Source: Salinarimonas sp051117315 (GTDB taxonomy: Bacteria; Pseudomonadota; Alphaproteobacteria; Rhizobiales; Beijerinckiaceae). From it: a stretch of DNA of 64,000 nucleotides. Of this stretch, positions 7,548 to 16,481 are shown one piece after another. The notes beneath the pieces were generated by a model. The model made no database searches and was not told the DNA's origin. It saw nothing but the letters and a program-made list of their open reading frames with translations. The stretch covers positions 1 to 64,000 of the forward strand of contig JBNPEA010000045.1 of the NCBI GenBank assembly GCA_051117315.1. The letters run 5' to 3'. How positions within the stretch are numbered: position 1 is the stretch's first letter; the number at the start of each line of letters is the position of its first letter. A program made the translations under genes and the position numbers.

Positions 7548-9278
7548 ATGGACACACCGATCCGGTCCCGCCGCGATCGTACACCACCGACGGAGGACGG
7601 GATCGCGCCGGCCGTGGCGCAGGCGTTACAGGCGCGGGCCGCCGGCATGGCGGAGATCGGCGGCTTCCTCTTCGCCGACGGCGAGGTCACGCTCACGCCC
7701 GAGGCCGCGACGCTGCTCCGGCTGGGGCCGCCCGGGGTCGTGCCGCTGGCGACCTTCCTCGCGGCCTTTCCCGTGGGTGAGCGCACCCGCCTCGCGGGCG
7801 TCCTCGCGGGCTGCCGCACGGCGACGTGCGGGGTCGCCGGCGCCTGCTCGGTCGAGATCGCGCTCGCCGAGCGGACCGTCCACGTCAGTGCGCGGCGCGA
7901 CGGCGCCGCCCGATCAGGCGCGGCCGTTCTCGGCTTCGTGCAGGACGTCAGTCGGCGCCGCGGGCAGGAGCGGGCGCTCTGGACGCTCGCCAACGTCGAC
8001 GACCTGACCGGCCTCTGGAACCGGAAGCGCTTCGTCGAGCTGCTGGAGGCGGCCGTCGCCGATCCCGGCGCGGGCCTCCTCATCATCGACGTGGACAAGC
8101 TCAAGGACGTGAACGACACGCTCGGTCACGGCGTCGGCGACGCGCTCATCCGCGGGGTCGCCGCGCGCATCCGCAGCGCGCTCGTGGGCGACCAGGAGGC
8201 CGCCAGGCTCGGGGGCGACGAATTCGCCGTCGTCATCGCCCGCGCCGACGCGGCCATGCTCGCGGGCACCGCGACGCGCATCCTCGTCGCCTGCGCCGAG
8301 CCGATCGTGGCCGAGGGCCACACGATCATGCCCTCCGTCTCGATCGGCGGCGCGCGGGCGTGCGACGGAATCGGCGCGGAGGTCCTGCGCGGCAACGCCG
8401 ACATCGCGCTCTACCACGCCAAGGAGACCGGCCGCGGCCGCTACGCGGCCTACCGCCCGACGATCCGCTCGGCCATCCTCGGGCGGCTGGAGCAGGTGCG
8501 CACGGCGTCCGAGATCCTGGCGGCGGGGCGGGTCAGCCCCCGCTGCATGCCGGTGGTGCGCCTTCGCGACCGCCATCTGGGCGGCTTCGAAGCCCTGGCG
8601 CGGCTCGAGACAGGCGGCGAGACGCAGTCGCCGGCACGCTACCCGGCGGCGCTGGTCGATCCGCGCATCGGCCACGCGCTGACCACGCGCATGCTCGACG
8701 CCACGGCGGCGGACCTCGCCCGCTTCGCGGCGCGCGGGCTCCGCTTCGACAAGCTCGGGCTCAACGTCACGCTGGCCGATTTCGAGCGCGGCGACCTCGA
8801 GGCCCGCATCGAGCGCAGCTTCGGCGAGGCGGGCGTGCCGATGGACAAGCTCGTCGTCGAGGTCACCGAGCGCGTCTTCCTGGACGGCGACACCGGCTGC
8901 ATCGCCCGCACGGCGGCGCGTCTGCGCGAGCGCGGCGTGCGTATTTCCCTCGACGATTTCGGCACCGGCTTCGCCTCGCTCACGCATCTGCGGACCTTCC
9001 CGCTCGACACGATCAAGGTCGATCGCACCTTCGTCGCGCGGATTTGCGAGGACCCGGCGAGCCACGCCATCGTCTCCGGGCTGATCGAGCTCGCTGCCCG
9101 GCTCGAGATCGACCTCATCGCCGAGGGGATCGAGACGCGCGAGCAGCTCGACCTCCTCGAGGCGCTCGGCTGCCCCTTCGGCCAGGGCTACCTCTTCGCC
9201 CCGCCCCTCGCCTTCGAGGAGGCGGCGGCCTTCCTCGAGGGGATCGGCACGGGCATGCGCACGCCGATCGCGGCCTGA
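7548..9278 (+). CDS. GGDEF-EAL bifunctional cyclic-di-GMP protein
   Basis: 576 aa, apparently cytosolic (no membrane helix). An N-terminal ~125-residue PAS-like region of low similarity is followed by a GGDEF domain (active site LGGDEFAVVI; upstream LIIDVDKLKDVND) and an EAL domain. All EAL catalytic elements are present: FEALARLE, LNVTL, EVTE, DDFGTGFASL, IKVDRTF, AEGIE and the terminal FGQGYLF. Both synthesis and hydrolysis of c-di-GMP are therefore chemically possible; which dominates cannot be told. No I-site RxxD is obvious before GGDEF. Stands alone between mmcB (divergent) and leuB (convergent). Confidence 0.92.
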   Translation: MDTPIRSRRDRTPPTEDGIAPAVAQALQARAAGMAEIGGFLFADGEVTLTPEAATLLRLGPPGVVPLATFLAAFPVGERTRLAGVLAGCRTATCGVAGACSVEIALAERTVHVSARRDGAARSGAAVLGFVQDVSRRRGQERALWTLANVDDLTGLWNRKRFVELLEAAVADPGAGLLIIDVDKLKDVNDTLGHGVGDALIRGVAARIRSALVGDQEAARLGGDEFAVVIARADAAMLAGTATRILVACAEPIVAEGHTIMPSVSIGGARACDGIGAEVLRGNADIALYHAKETGRGRYAAYRPTIRSAILGRLEQVRTASEILAAGRVSPRCMPVVRLRDRHLGGFEALARLETGGETQSPARYPAALVDPRIGHALTTRMLDATAADLARFAARGLRFDKLGLNVTLADFERGDLEARIERSFGEAGVPMDKLVVEVTERVFLDGDTGCIARTAARLRERGVRISLDDFGTGFASLTHLRTFPLDTIKVDRTFVARICEDPASHAIVSGLIELAARLEIDLIAEGIETREQLDLLEALGCPFGQGYLFAPPLAFEEAAAFLEGIGTGMRTPIAA

Positions 9279-9283
9279 GAGCC

Positions 9284-10390
9284 TCAGCCCCGCTCGAGCG
9301 CGGCGACGATGGCGTCGCCCATCTCGCCGGTGGAGACCGCGTTCGCGCCCTCGCCGGCGATGTCCTTGGTACGCGCGCCCGACGCCAGCGCCGCGGTGAT
9401 CGCGGCCTCGAGCCGGTCCGCCGCCTCCACGAGACCGAACGAGTAGCGCAGGCACATGGCGAGCGAGCCGATCATCGCGATCGGGTTCGCGAGCCCGCGC
9501 CCGGCGATGTCCGGCGCCGAGCCGTGCACCGGCTCGTAGAGCGCCTTGCGCTCGCCGGTCTGCGGGTCCTCGGCGCCGAGCGACGCCGACGGCAGCATGC
9601 CGAGCGAGCCCGTCAGCATGGCGGCGACGTCGGAGAGGATGTCGCCGAAGAGGTTGTCGCAGACGATGACGTCGTACTGCTTGGGGAAGCGCACGAGCTG
9701 CATGGCGCAATTGTCGGCGAGCACGTGCTCGAGCGTCACGTCCGCGTAGTCCTGCGCGTGGATGCGGGTGACGACCTCCTTCCAGAGCACGCCCGTGCGC
9801 ATGACGTTGTGCTTCTCGGCGGAGGAGACCTTGTTGCGGCGCTTGCGCGCCAGCTCGAAGGCGACGCGGGCGATGCGGTCGATCTCGCCCGTCGTGTAGA
9901 GCTGCGTGTCGACGGCGCGCTTCTCGCCGTTCTCGAGCGTGACGATCTCCTTGGGCTCGCCGAAATAGACGCCGCCGGTGAGCTCGCGCACGATGACGAT
10001 GTCGAGCCCCTCGACGAGCTCCGGCTTGAGCGAGGAGGCGCTCGCGAGCGCCGGGTAGCAGATCGCCGGGCGGAGGTTGGCGAAGAGCCCCAAGTCCTTG
10101 CGCAGGCGCAGGAGCCCCGCCTCGGGGCGGTGCTCGTAGGGCACGCCGGCCCATTTCGGTCCGCCGACCGCGCCGAACAGCACCGCGTCCGCGGCGTCGG
10201 CGAGGCGCATCGCGTCCTCCGAGATCGCCTTGCCGTGCGCGTCGTAGGCGGCGCCGCCGACGAGGTCGGTCTGCGTCTCGAACGCGGCGACGCCCGCCTT
10301 GGTCAGCCAGGAGACGATCTTCTCGACCTCCCCCATCACCTCGGGGCCGATCCCGTCGCCGGGGAGGAGAAGGAGCTTGTGCGTCGCCAT
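9284..10390 (-). CDS. leuB: 3-isopropylmalate dehydrogenase
   Basis: 368 aa, normal length. NAD-dependent oxidative decarboxylation of 3-isopropylmalate in leucine biosynthesis. Signature segments: LLLPGDGIGPEVM at the N-terminus, the substrate-binding ELTGGVYFGEP, the CDNLFGDILSDVAAML metal-site motif and EPVHGSAPDIAGRGLANP near the C-terminus. LeuCD are not in the window. The end lies five bases from the convergent GGDEF-EAL gene. Confidence 0.97.
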   Translation of the reverse strand: MATHKLLLLPGDGIGPEVMGEVEKIVSWLTKAGVAAFETQTDLVGGAAYDAHGKAISEDAMRLADAADAVLFGAVGGPKWAGVPYEHRPEAGLLRLRKDLGLFANLRPAICYPALASASSLKPELVEGLDIVIVRELTGGVYFGEPKEIVTLENGEKRAVDTQLYTTGEIDRIARVAFELARKRRNKVSSAEKHNVMRTGVLWKEVVTRIHAQDYADVTLEHVLADNCAMQLVRFPKQYDVIVCDNLFGDILSDVAAMLTGSLGMLPSASLGAEDPQTGERKALYEPVHGSAPDIAGRGLANPIAMIGSLAMCLRYSFGLVEAADRLEAAITAALASGARTKDIAGEGANAVSTGEMGDAIVAALERG

Positions 10391-10487
10391 GGCGTGCCGT
10401 CCGGTTGGTGATTGCGCTGGCGAGCCTTGTGACGGAGGGAGCGCGCGGGGGCAAGTGGGTGGGGTGGCGTGCAGGATCGCGGTCCGC

Positions 10488-10856
10488 TCACGCCCCTTCG
10501 TGCAGCAGGCGCTCGATGGCCTGCGGGTCGGAGGCGATCACCCGCAGGTAGGCGAGCAGGGTCGTATCGGGCGCCCCCCGGCCCGCATCGATCTCGCCGA
10601 GACGAGCGGGGTCGAGCCGAAAGCGACGGGCGAGCGCGTCCGCGCTCAGGCCTGTGCGCGCGCGCGCCGTGCGCAGGAGCGACGTGGCTTCGAGGCGGGC
10701 GAGCATGGCGTCCGACAGGAGCGGGTTGTCCGGATCCGCGGCGGCGCCCGCGGCGATCGCCTCCTCGTCGATCGCCTCCAGCCGCGCACGCAGAGCCGGA
10801 TCGTCGCGCCGCGCCTGGGCGCGGATCTCGTCGAGGGTCTTATGGACGATCGCCAT
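10488..10856 (-). CDS. XRE-type HTH antitoxin partner of BrnT
   Basis: 122 aa. The C-terminal half carries a helix-turn-helix of the Cro/CI type (LLRTARARTGLSADALARRFRLDPARLGEIDAGR). It follows the BrnT-like gene with a 17-bp overlap, the layout of a toxin-antitoxin operon, so it is inferred to be the antitoxin and DNA-binding autorepressor. Classical BrnA is a ribbon-helix-helix type protein; this one is not. Start at the ATG at 10856 with GGAGAGG upstream; the longer frame upstream overlaps brnT. Confidence 0.78.
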   Translation of the reverse strand: MAIVHKTLDEIRAQARRDDPALRARLEAIDEEAIAAGAAADPDNPLLSDAMLARLEATSLLRTARARTGLSADALARRFRLDPARLGEIDAGRGAPDTTLLAYLRVIASDPQAIERLLHEGA

Positions 10857-11124
10857 GGAGGCGCCTCTCCTTCTGGCTCGCCTTGCGCGCGGAGATGATC
10901 CGGCGCGCATCGGCGCGTACGGTGTATACCACGGCGAGGACCACACCTCTAACCCGCCCGAACGCGATCCAGCGCGGCTCGTCGTAGCCGGGTCTATCAT
11001 CGGCGACGTCGGTCCGCCGAGGATCCATGAACACTTCGGTCGCGATTTCGAACGAGATGCCGTGCTTGGCGAGGTTCGCGGCCGCCTTCGTCGCGTGCCA
11101 TTCGAAGCGCGGCGTTATGCTCAT
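10840..11124 (-). CDS. brnT: BrnT family toxin (RelE/ParE-fold ribonuclease)
   Basis: 94 aa. Family hallmarks are FEWHATKAAANLAKHGISFE at the N-terminus, a DP...DD spacer, then VVYTVRADARRIISARKAS at the C-terminus. BrnT toxins cleave RNA and are neutralised by the adjacent antitoxin, with the pair repressing its own promoter. The ATG at 11124 lies about eight bases after the -10 box of the predicted promoter, so the mRNA would be nearly leaderless. Confidence 0.88.
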   Translation of the reverse strand: MSITPRFEWHATKAAANLAKHGISFEIATEVFMDPRRTDVADDRPGYDEPRWIAFGRVRGVVLAVVYTVRADARRIISARKASQKERRLHGDRP

Positions 11125-11128
11125 TAGA

Positions 11129-11160
11129 CGACGTATATGCAGCTTTCGATACGTCGGCAA
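11129..11160 (-). promoter_or_regulatory. brnT promoter with inverted-repeat operator
   Basis: On the minus strand a -35 TTGCCG (11160-11155) and -10 TATACG (11137-11132) are separated by exactly 17 bases. A perfect 8-bp inverted repeat CGACGTAT-N12-ATACGTCG (11129-11136 and 11149-11156) covers the -10 and most of the spacer. This is the expected shape of an autoregulatory toxin-antitoxin operator. The predicted transcription start falls at about 11125, directly before the brnT ATG. Confidence 0.6.
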
Positions 11161-11271
11161 TTGCCGGTTCGGGGCAGTGCTTGGTGTGTCCAGCGCGCGG
11201 CGCGAACGCCGCTGGAAAGACCGGCGCGCGGTCGATAGAATTGTCGACTGAAGGCTTGGAGGACGACGGAC

Positions 11272-12021
11272 ATGCCGAAAATCGCGCTGGTGACGGGGGC
11301 CGGGTCCGGGATCGGGGCGGCGGCGGCATTGGAGCTGGCGCGGGGCGGGTTCGATCTCGTGCTCGCCGGGCGCCGGCCGCAGCCGCTGGAGGACGTCGCC
11401 GATGCGGTGCGGGCCGTCGGCCGCGAGGCGCTCTGCGTCCCCACCGACGTCGCCGACGAGGCGCAGGTCGAGGCTCTGTTCGCGGCGATCGTCGCGCGCT
11501 TCGGCCGGCTCGACCTCCTGTTCAACAATGCCGGCCTGTTCGCGCGCGGCGTCGAGATCGACGCGCTGCCCGTCGAGGAATGGCGCCGTTCCGTCGACGT
11601 CAACCTCACCGGCGCCTTCCTGTGCGCGCGGGCCGCCTACGGCTTGATGAAGCGCCAGGACCCGAAGGGCGGGCGCATCGTCAACAACGGCTCGATCTCC
11701 GCCCACACGCCGCGCTCGAACTCGGCGCCCTATACCGCGACCAAGCACGCGATCACCGGGCTCACCAAGGCGCTCGCCCTCGACGGGCGGGCGCACGACA
11801 TCGCGGTGGGCCAGATCGACATCGGCAACGCCGAGACCGAGATGGTGCGTGCGCTCAACGCAGCCCGTGCCGGCGAGCCCGGCGCGCCGCCGCCGCAGCC
11901 GACCATGGACGTCGCCCACGCAGCCCGCGCCGTCGCCCACATGGCGAGCCTGCCGCTCGACGCGAACGTGCTGTTCATGACGGTGATGGCGACGAAGATG
12001 CCGTTCGTCGGGCGCGGCTGA
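11272..12021 (+). CDS. SDR family oxidoreductase
   Basis: 249 aa classical short-chain dehydrogenase. Cofactor motif TGAGSGIG at residues ~8-15, NNAG at ~84-87, and the catalytic Ser (NNGSIS), Tyr and Lys (YTATK) are all present. An Arg in the second beta-strand region (AGRRPQPL) suggests NADP(H) preference. The substrate is unknown. Shine-Dalgarno GGAGG sits upstream of the ATG at 11272. Confidence 0.88.
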   Translation: MPKIALVTGAGSGIGAAAALELARGGFDLVLAGRRPQPLEDVADAVRAVGREALCVPTDVADEAQVEALFAAIVARFGRLDLLFNNAGLFARGVEIDALPVEEWRRSVDVNLTGAFLCARAAYGLMKRQDPKGGRIVNNGSISAHTPRSNSAPYTATKHAITGLTKALALDGRAHDIAVGQIDIGNAETEMVRALNAARAGEPGAPPPQPTMDVAHAARAVAHMASLPLDANVLFMTVMATKMPFVGRG

Positions 12022-12139
12022 GCCTCTCGGTCCCCTCGGGGCGGCGCGGGCTCGCGGCGATCCGCCGCGCCGCATCATCCGGCGGCTCCGACCTATGATG
12101 ACCTTCCGGAGCCGCGCGTGCCGCACTCAGGAGGATAGC

Positions 12140-13375
12140 ATGTTCGCGCCCCCGACCCGTGCCGAAGGCCTCGCCCGCCTCGCCCGCTTCGTGCCGCGAG
12201 CCGGGCAGGCCTATGCCGAGAGCCGCAACGAGGATCGCGGCCCGCGCGACCGGGCCAACGTCTCGACGCTCTCGCCCTGGATCCGCCATCGCCTCGTGAC
12301 CGAGCGCGAGGTCCTGGCCGCCGTGCTGGCCGGGCACCGGCTCGAGGACGCCGAGAAGTTCGTGCAGGAGGTGCTCTGGCGCACCTACTGGAAGGGCTGG
12401 CTGGAGCAGCGCCCGGGCGTGTGGGACCGCTACCTCGCCCGGCGCGGCGCGGACCTGCGGGCGCTCGAGACGGACCTGTCCCTGCGCCGGCGCGTGGAGG
12501 AGGCGACGGCCGGGCGCACCGGCATCGCCGGCTTCGACGACTGGGCGCACGAGCTCGCCGAGACGGGGTATCTCCACAACCATGCACGGATGTGGTTTTC
12601 CTCGATCTGGATCTTCACCCTGCGCCTTCCCTGGGCGTTGGGCGCGGATTTCTTCCTGCGTCACCTCATCGACGGCGATCCGGCCTCGAATACGCTCTCC
12701 TGGCGCTGGACGGCGGGGTTGCAGACCCCGGGCAAGACCTATCTCGCCCGCGCCGACAACATCGCCCGTTTCACCGGCGGGCGCTACGTGCCCGACGGCC
12801 TCTCGCACAGCGCCGAGCCGCTCGTGGAGGCGCCGCCGCCGACGCCCCGGGGCGTCCCGCCGGCCGACACGCCGCGTCCGCTCGATGCCGCCCTCCTCGT
12901 CACCGAGGAGGACATGACGCCCGAGCACTGGGACATCGGCCCGATCAGGCCCAAGGCGGTGCTGGTGGCCCATGCCACGGCGGCGCGCTCGCCCCTCGCG
13001 ACCTCTCCGATGGTCCTCGGCTTCGCCGATGGCGCGGCGGCGGACGCGGCGATGCGCGCCTCGGAGCATTTCGGCGTCCCGGCCCACCTGGTGGCGCTGG
13101 CGCCGCAGGCGCTCACCGATGCGGCGCGGGCGCTGCGCGTCGGCGCACTGGCGACGGGCTTCGCCCCCGTCGGGCCGGCGGCGGACGCTCTCGTCCGGGC
13201 GCAGGCCTCGCTGGCGGACGCCGGCGTCGCGCTGCTGCGCCTGCGCCGCTCCCTCGACGCCCGCGCCTGGCCGCACGCCACCCGCGGCTTCTTCGCCTTC
13301 CGCAAGGCGATTCCCGACCTTCTCGCCGAGGAGGGACTGATCCCGCCGCCGTCGCCGGCGCGCGCGGCCCGATAG
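12140..13375 (+). CDS. Photolyase/cryptochrome-like protein with N-terminal FAD domain (permuted order)
   Basis: 411 aa from the ATG at 12140, which has a perfect AGGAGG six bases upstream. Residues ~35-215 resemble the FAD-binding helical domain of DNA photolyases: NVSTLSPWIRH, then VQEVLWRTYWKGW, and GDPASNTLSWRWTAGLQ followed by ARADNIARFTGGRYVP. In ordinary photolyases this domain is C-terminal, after an alpha/beta antenna domain. Here the protein starts with it, and the last ~140 residues (from AVLVAHATAA to a WPHATRGFFAFRKAIP segment) look like an alpha/beta layer, so the domain order is inverted. Function in repair or light sensing is unknown. Confidence 0.78.
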   Translation: MFAPPTRAEGLARLARFVPRAGQAYAESRNEDRGPRDRANVSTLSPWIRHRLVTEREVLAAVLAGHRLEDAEKFVQEVLWRTYWKGWLEQRPGVWDRYLARRGADLRALETDLSLRRRVEEATAGRTGIAGFDDWAHELAETGYLHNHARMWFSSIWIFTLRLPWALGADFFLRHLIDGDPASNTLSWRWTAGLQTPGKTYLARADNIARFTGGRYVPDGLSHSAEPLVEAPPPTPRGVPPADTPRPLDAALLVTEEDMTPEHWDIGPIRPKAVLVAHATAARSPLATSPMVLGFADGAAADAAMRASEHFGVPAHLVALAPQALTDAARALRVGALATGFAPVGPAADALVRAQASLADAGVALLRLRRSLDARAWPHATRGFFAFRKAIPDLLAEEGLIPPPSPARAAR

Positions 13376-13394
13376 GCGCGGGCTCGGACGCGCA

Positions 13395-15497
13395 CTACAG
13401 GCTCAGCGCCACCCGCATCCCCTCCAGCATCGCCGCGTGCATGTTGCGCGAGGCCACGGCGTCGCCGATGCGGGCGAGGACGAAGCGGCCCTGCGGGTTC
13501 TCTCCGGGGTAGTCGAAGCGGTCCTGCGCGATGCGGTCGAGCCCGAGCACGCCGGCGTTCGAGGCGTGCGGCACCAGCGCGTGGTAGATCTCGTCGAGCG
13601 CAACGGTGCCGTTCTCGGCGACGAGCGTGTCGGCCTCGATCACGTCCGGCTCGCCGGTGAGCGTGTTCGCCAGCCGCACCGCCACGCCGTTGCCGCGCGG
13701 CTCGACGCCTTCGAGCGTCCGGTTCGGCACGATGCGGACGCCCAGCCTGAAGAGCGCGCGCAGCGCCACCGCGCGGGTGGTGGGGCCGAGCTCCTGCAGC
13801 GGCATCTCGTCGGGCGTGACGAAGATCACCTGGGCCCCCCGGCGCGCCGCGACCTCCGCCGCGGTCGCGGCGGCGTGACCGCCGATCTCGTCGTAGACCA
13901 CGACCCGGCCCTCCGGGCGCACCCCGCCGCCGAGCAGGTCCCACACCGTCTCGATCCGGTCCGCGCCGGGCACGTCCGGCAGCGCCGGCAGGCCGCCGGT
14001 GGCGAGGACGACGGCGTCCGCCTCCGCCGCCAGCACGTCCGGCGCCTCGACATAGGCGTTGAGCCGCACGTCGACCCCCGCCCGCACGACCTCTTCGACG
14101 AGCCATTCGACGACGCCGAGCGTCTGGCGCCGCACCGTGCCGGCGCCCGCCAGCAACAGCTGGCCGCCGAGCCGCGGGGCGGCCTCGTGCAGCGTCACGG
14201 AATGCCCGCGCAGGGCCGCGACCCGCGCCGCCTCGAGCCCGCCCGGCCCGCCGCCGACGACGAGGACGCGCTTGCGCGCCCCGTCCGTCGGCGCGATCAC
14301 GTGCGGCAGCGTGGTCTCGCGGCCGGTGGCGACGTTGTGGCCGCACACCGCCGCCTTGCCCTGGTTCACCCGGTCGACGCAGTAGCCGAGCCCGACGCAC
14401 GGGCGGATGCGCTCCTCCTCCCCGCGGGCGAGCTTGGCCACGAGGTGCGGGTCCGCCATGTGCGCGCGGGTCATGCCGACCATGTCGACGAGGCCTTCCT
14501 TGAGGGCGTAGCGCGCGGTGGCGAGATCCGCGACGCCCCCCGCCGCGAAGACCGGCAGGCCCACCGCGACGCGGATGCGCCCGGCGCTGGCGAGATGCCC
14601 GACCTCGCCCATGCCCATGGGCGGCACCCACTCGGCGAGGCCGAGATTGTCGTAGGGCGCGCCGGCGACGACGTTGAGGAAATCGATCGCTCCGGTCCGC
14701 GCCAGCGCCAGCGCGATCGCGACGCACGCGTCCCCGGTCAGCCCGCCGCCGCGGTGCTCGTCGCCGCCGATGCGCAGGCCGAGCGCCGGCTCCGGGCCGA
14801 TCGCGTCGCGCACGGCGCGCACGATGTCGAGCACGACGGCGAGCCGGCGCTCCAGCGGCCCGCCGAGCGCATCCTCCCGTCGGTTGGCGTGCGGCGTCAG
14901 GAACTGGCCCAGCAGGTGGCCGTGGACGAGGAGCTCGACGCCGTCGAAGCCGGCGGCGACGCAGCGCCGCGCGGCGCGGGCGAAGTCGCCGCGTATGCGG
15001 CGGATGTCGGCGGGCTCGATCGCCTTGGGAATGGCGCGGTGGGCGCGCTCGCGCAGCGGCGAGGGTGCCACCGTGGGCAGCCAGGCGCCGTCGTCCCACA
15101 GCGTGCGCCGGCCCATGTGCGTGAGCTGGCACATGATCGCCGCGCCGTGCGCCTTCACGCCCTCGGTCAGCGCCCGGAACCAGGGCAGGATCGAATCGTC
15201 CCCCGCGTAGAGCTGGCCGAACACCGACGGGCTGTCGACCGAGACGTTGGTGGAGCCGCCCACCATGGTCAGCGCGAGCCCGCCCTTCGCCTTCTCGGCA
15301 TGGTAGGCGGCGTAGCGCTCCCGCGGGTGCCCGCCCTCGGCGAAGGAGGGGGCGTGGGCGGTCGAGAGGATGCGGTTGCGCAGGACGAGCCGCCCCACCC
15401 GCACCGGCGTCAGCAGCGGGTCCGCCGCCGCGTCGGGCGGGTGCGCCCGCGGCCCGCCGCTACCACCACCTCCGTGATCGATGCCGTCCGTGCTCAT
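13395..15497 (-). CDS. NADH:flavin oxidoreductase, OYE-type with FAD/NAD(P) C-terminal domain
   Basis: 700 aa, the architecture of trimethylamine dehydrogenase/2,4-dienoyl-CoA reductase relatives: FMN TIM barrel (residues ~25-350; LLTPVRVGRLVLRNR, GQFLTPHANRREDALGG), an Fe-S loop, and a Rossmann module (VLVVGGGPGGLEAARVAA). The loop reads CVGLGYC followed by VCGHN after eleven residues, so the second of the usual four cysteines is Leu. Subfamilies that demethylate N-methylated compounds (stachydrine/N-methylproline type) have a similar CVGxxYC form as I recall, so that is a candidate role. The start ATG at 15497 follows the hydrolase stop by 11 bases. Confidence 0.85.
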   Translation of the reverse strand: MSTDGIDHGGGGSGGPRAHPPDAAADPLLTPVRVGRLVLRNRILSTAHAPSFAEGGHPRERYAAYHAEKAKGGLALTMVGGSTNVSVDSPSVFGQLYAGDDSILPWFRALTEGVKAHGAAIMCQLTHMGRRTLWDDGAWLPTVAPSPLRERAHRAIPKAIEPADIRRIRGDFARAARRCVAAGFDGVELLVHGHLLGQFLTPHANRREDALGGPLERRLAVVLDIVRAVRDAIGPEPALGLRIGGDEHRGGGLTGDACVAIALALARTGAIDFLNVVAGAPYDNLGLAEWVPPMGMGEVGHLASAGRIRVAVGLPVFAAGGVADLATARYALKEGLVDMVGMTRAHMADPHLVAKLARGEEERIRPCVGLGYCVDRVNQGKAAVCGHNVATGRETTLPHVIAPTDGARKRVLVVGGGPGGLEAARVAALRGHSVTLHEAAPRLGGQLLLAGAGTVRRQTLGVVEWLVEEVVRAGVDVRLNAYVEAPDVLAAEADAVVLATGGLPALPDVPGADRIETVWDLLGGGVRPEGRVVVYDEIGGHAAATAAEVAARRGAQVIFVTPDEMPLQELGPTTRAVALRALFRLGVRIVPNRTLEGVEPRGNGVAVRLANTLTGEPDVIEADTLVAENGTVALDEIYHALVPHASNAGVLGLDRIAQDRFDYPGENPQGRFVLARIGDAVASRNMHAAMLEGMRVALSL

Positions 15498-15508
15498 CGT
15501 CGTCGTCC

Positions 15509-16351
15509 TCAGGCCGGTGCGCCGAGGATCGCGGCGACGATGCTCTCCGGCGCGTCCTCCTGCACGAGGTGGCCGGCGTCGGGCACCGGGACGAGCCGCG
15601 CGCCGGGGATCATCCCCGCCAGCCGCTCCCCCTGGGAGAACGGGATCCAGGCGTCCCTCTCGCCCCACAGCAGGGTGACGGGCGGCTCCAGCGCGCCGAG
15701 CCGGGGCTCGATGGCGTCGGTGAAGCGCTGGTCCATCTGGGCGATCTGGGCATAGAAGGCGGCCTTGCCCGGCGCGCTCAGCCAGGGACGCGCATGGACG
15801 GCCAGCGCCTCCTCCGGCAGCGGCCGATGCGCCGCCCCCGCGAGATACGCCCTCAGCATGGCCGCGTGCGCATAATCCGGCAGGGCTGCGAAGGCCGCTT
15901 CATGGGATCGCACGTGCTGCACGAAGGGCGAGCCCCAGGGCGCGAGGGCGACCGGGTCGACGAGGGTCAGGCGGGAGACCGTGAGCCCGTCGAGCAGGAT
16001 CGCGCGCAGCACGGTGGCGCCGCCGAAGTCGTGGGCGAGCACCTCGGGTCGCTCGAGCCCCCAGTGCCGCACGAGGGCGACGAGCAGGCGGTTCTGCACC
16101 CCGAGCGAGACGTCCGCGCCCGGGACCATGGCCGAGCGGCCGTAGCCGAGGAGGTCGAACCAGTACACCCGGCGCGCGCGCGCGATCCAGGGCACGATGC
16201 GGCGCCAAACCTGCGACGAGAACGGCGTGCCGTGCACCAGGACGAGGGGCGGCGCCCCCGCCGCGCCGTCGCCGGCGCTGCCCCAGGCGACCGGGCGGCC
16301 CTCGTGCACGTAGCGGTGCGGCATGTCCAGCTCCGACGCGACCGTGTCCAT
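15509..16351 (-). CDS. Alpha/beta hydrolase with Asp nucleophile (haloalkane dehalogenase/epoxide hydrolase-like)
   Basis: 280 aa. Oxyanion motif VLVHGTPFSS, then the nucleophile elbow AHDFGG, with Asp where esterases have Ser; this is the arrangement of haloalkane dehalogenases and epoxide hydrolases. The acid GERDAWIP and the base AGHLVQED follow in the usual places. The substrate is unknown. The start was set at the ATG at 16351 with AGGAGG upstream on the minus strand; the open frame extends further but lacks family similarity. It is first in a two-gene operon with the flavin oxidoreductase and divergent from a LysR gene. Confidence 0.87.
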   Translation of the reverse strand: MDTVASELDMPHRYVHEGRPVAWGSAGDGAAGAPPLVLVHGTPFSSQVWRRIVPWIARARRVYWFDLLGYGRSAMVPGADVSLGVQNRLLVALVRHWGLERPEVLAHDFGGATVLRAILLDGLTVSRLTLVDPVALAPWGSPFVQHVRSHEAAFAALPDYAHAAMLRAYLAGAAHRPLPEEALAVHARPWLSAPGKAAFYAQIAQMDQRFTDAIEPRLGALEPPVTLLWGERDAWIPFSQGERLAGMIPGARLVPVPDAGHLVQEDAPESIVAAILGAPA

Positions 16352-16481
16352 GGCCCCCTCCTGCGCGATGCACGATCCGGCCGCGCTCGCCGGCGTGATC
16401 GATCCCCCGGCGCGGTCGCGCCCAATGCGGATCGCTACCCGTGAGACGCGATTCATCGTTCATGATTGACACATATGCGCG

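Noticed and set aside
13437..15755. 772-aa open frame on the plus strand opposite the flavin oxidoreductase
   Set aside because: Composition is Arg/Ala/Asp/His-rich with no recognisable domain; it mirrors the antisense strand of a clear gene, a common artefact at this GC content.
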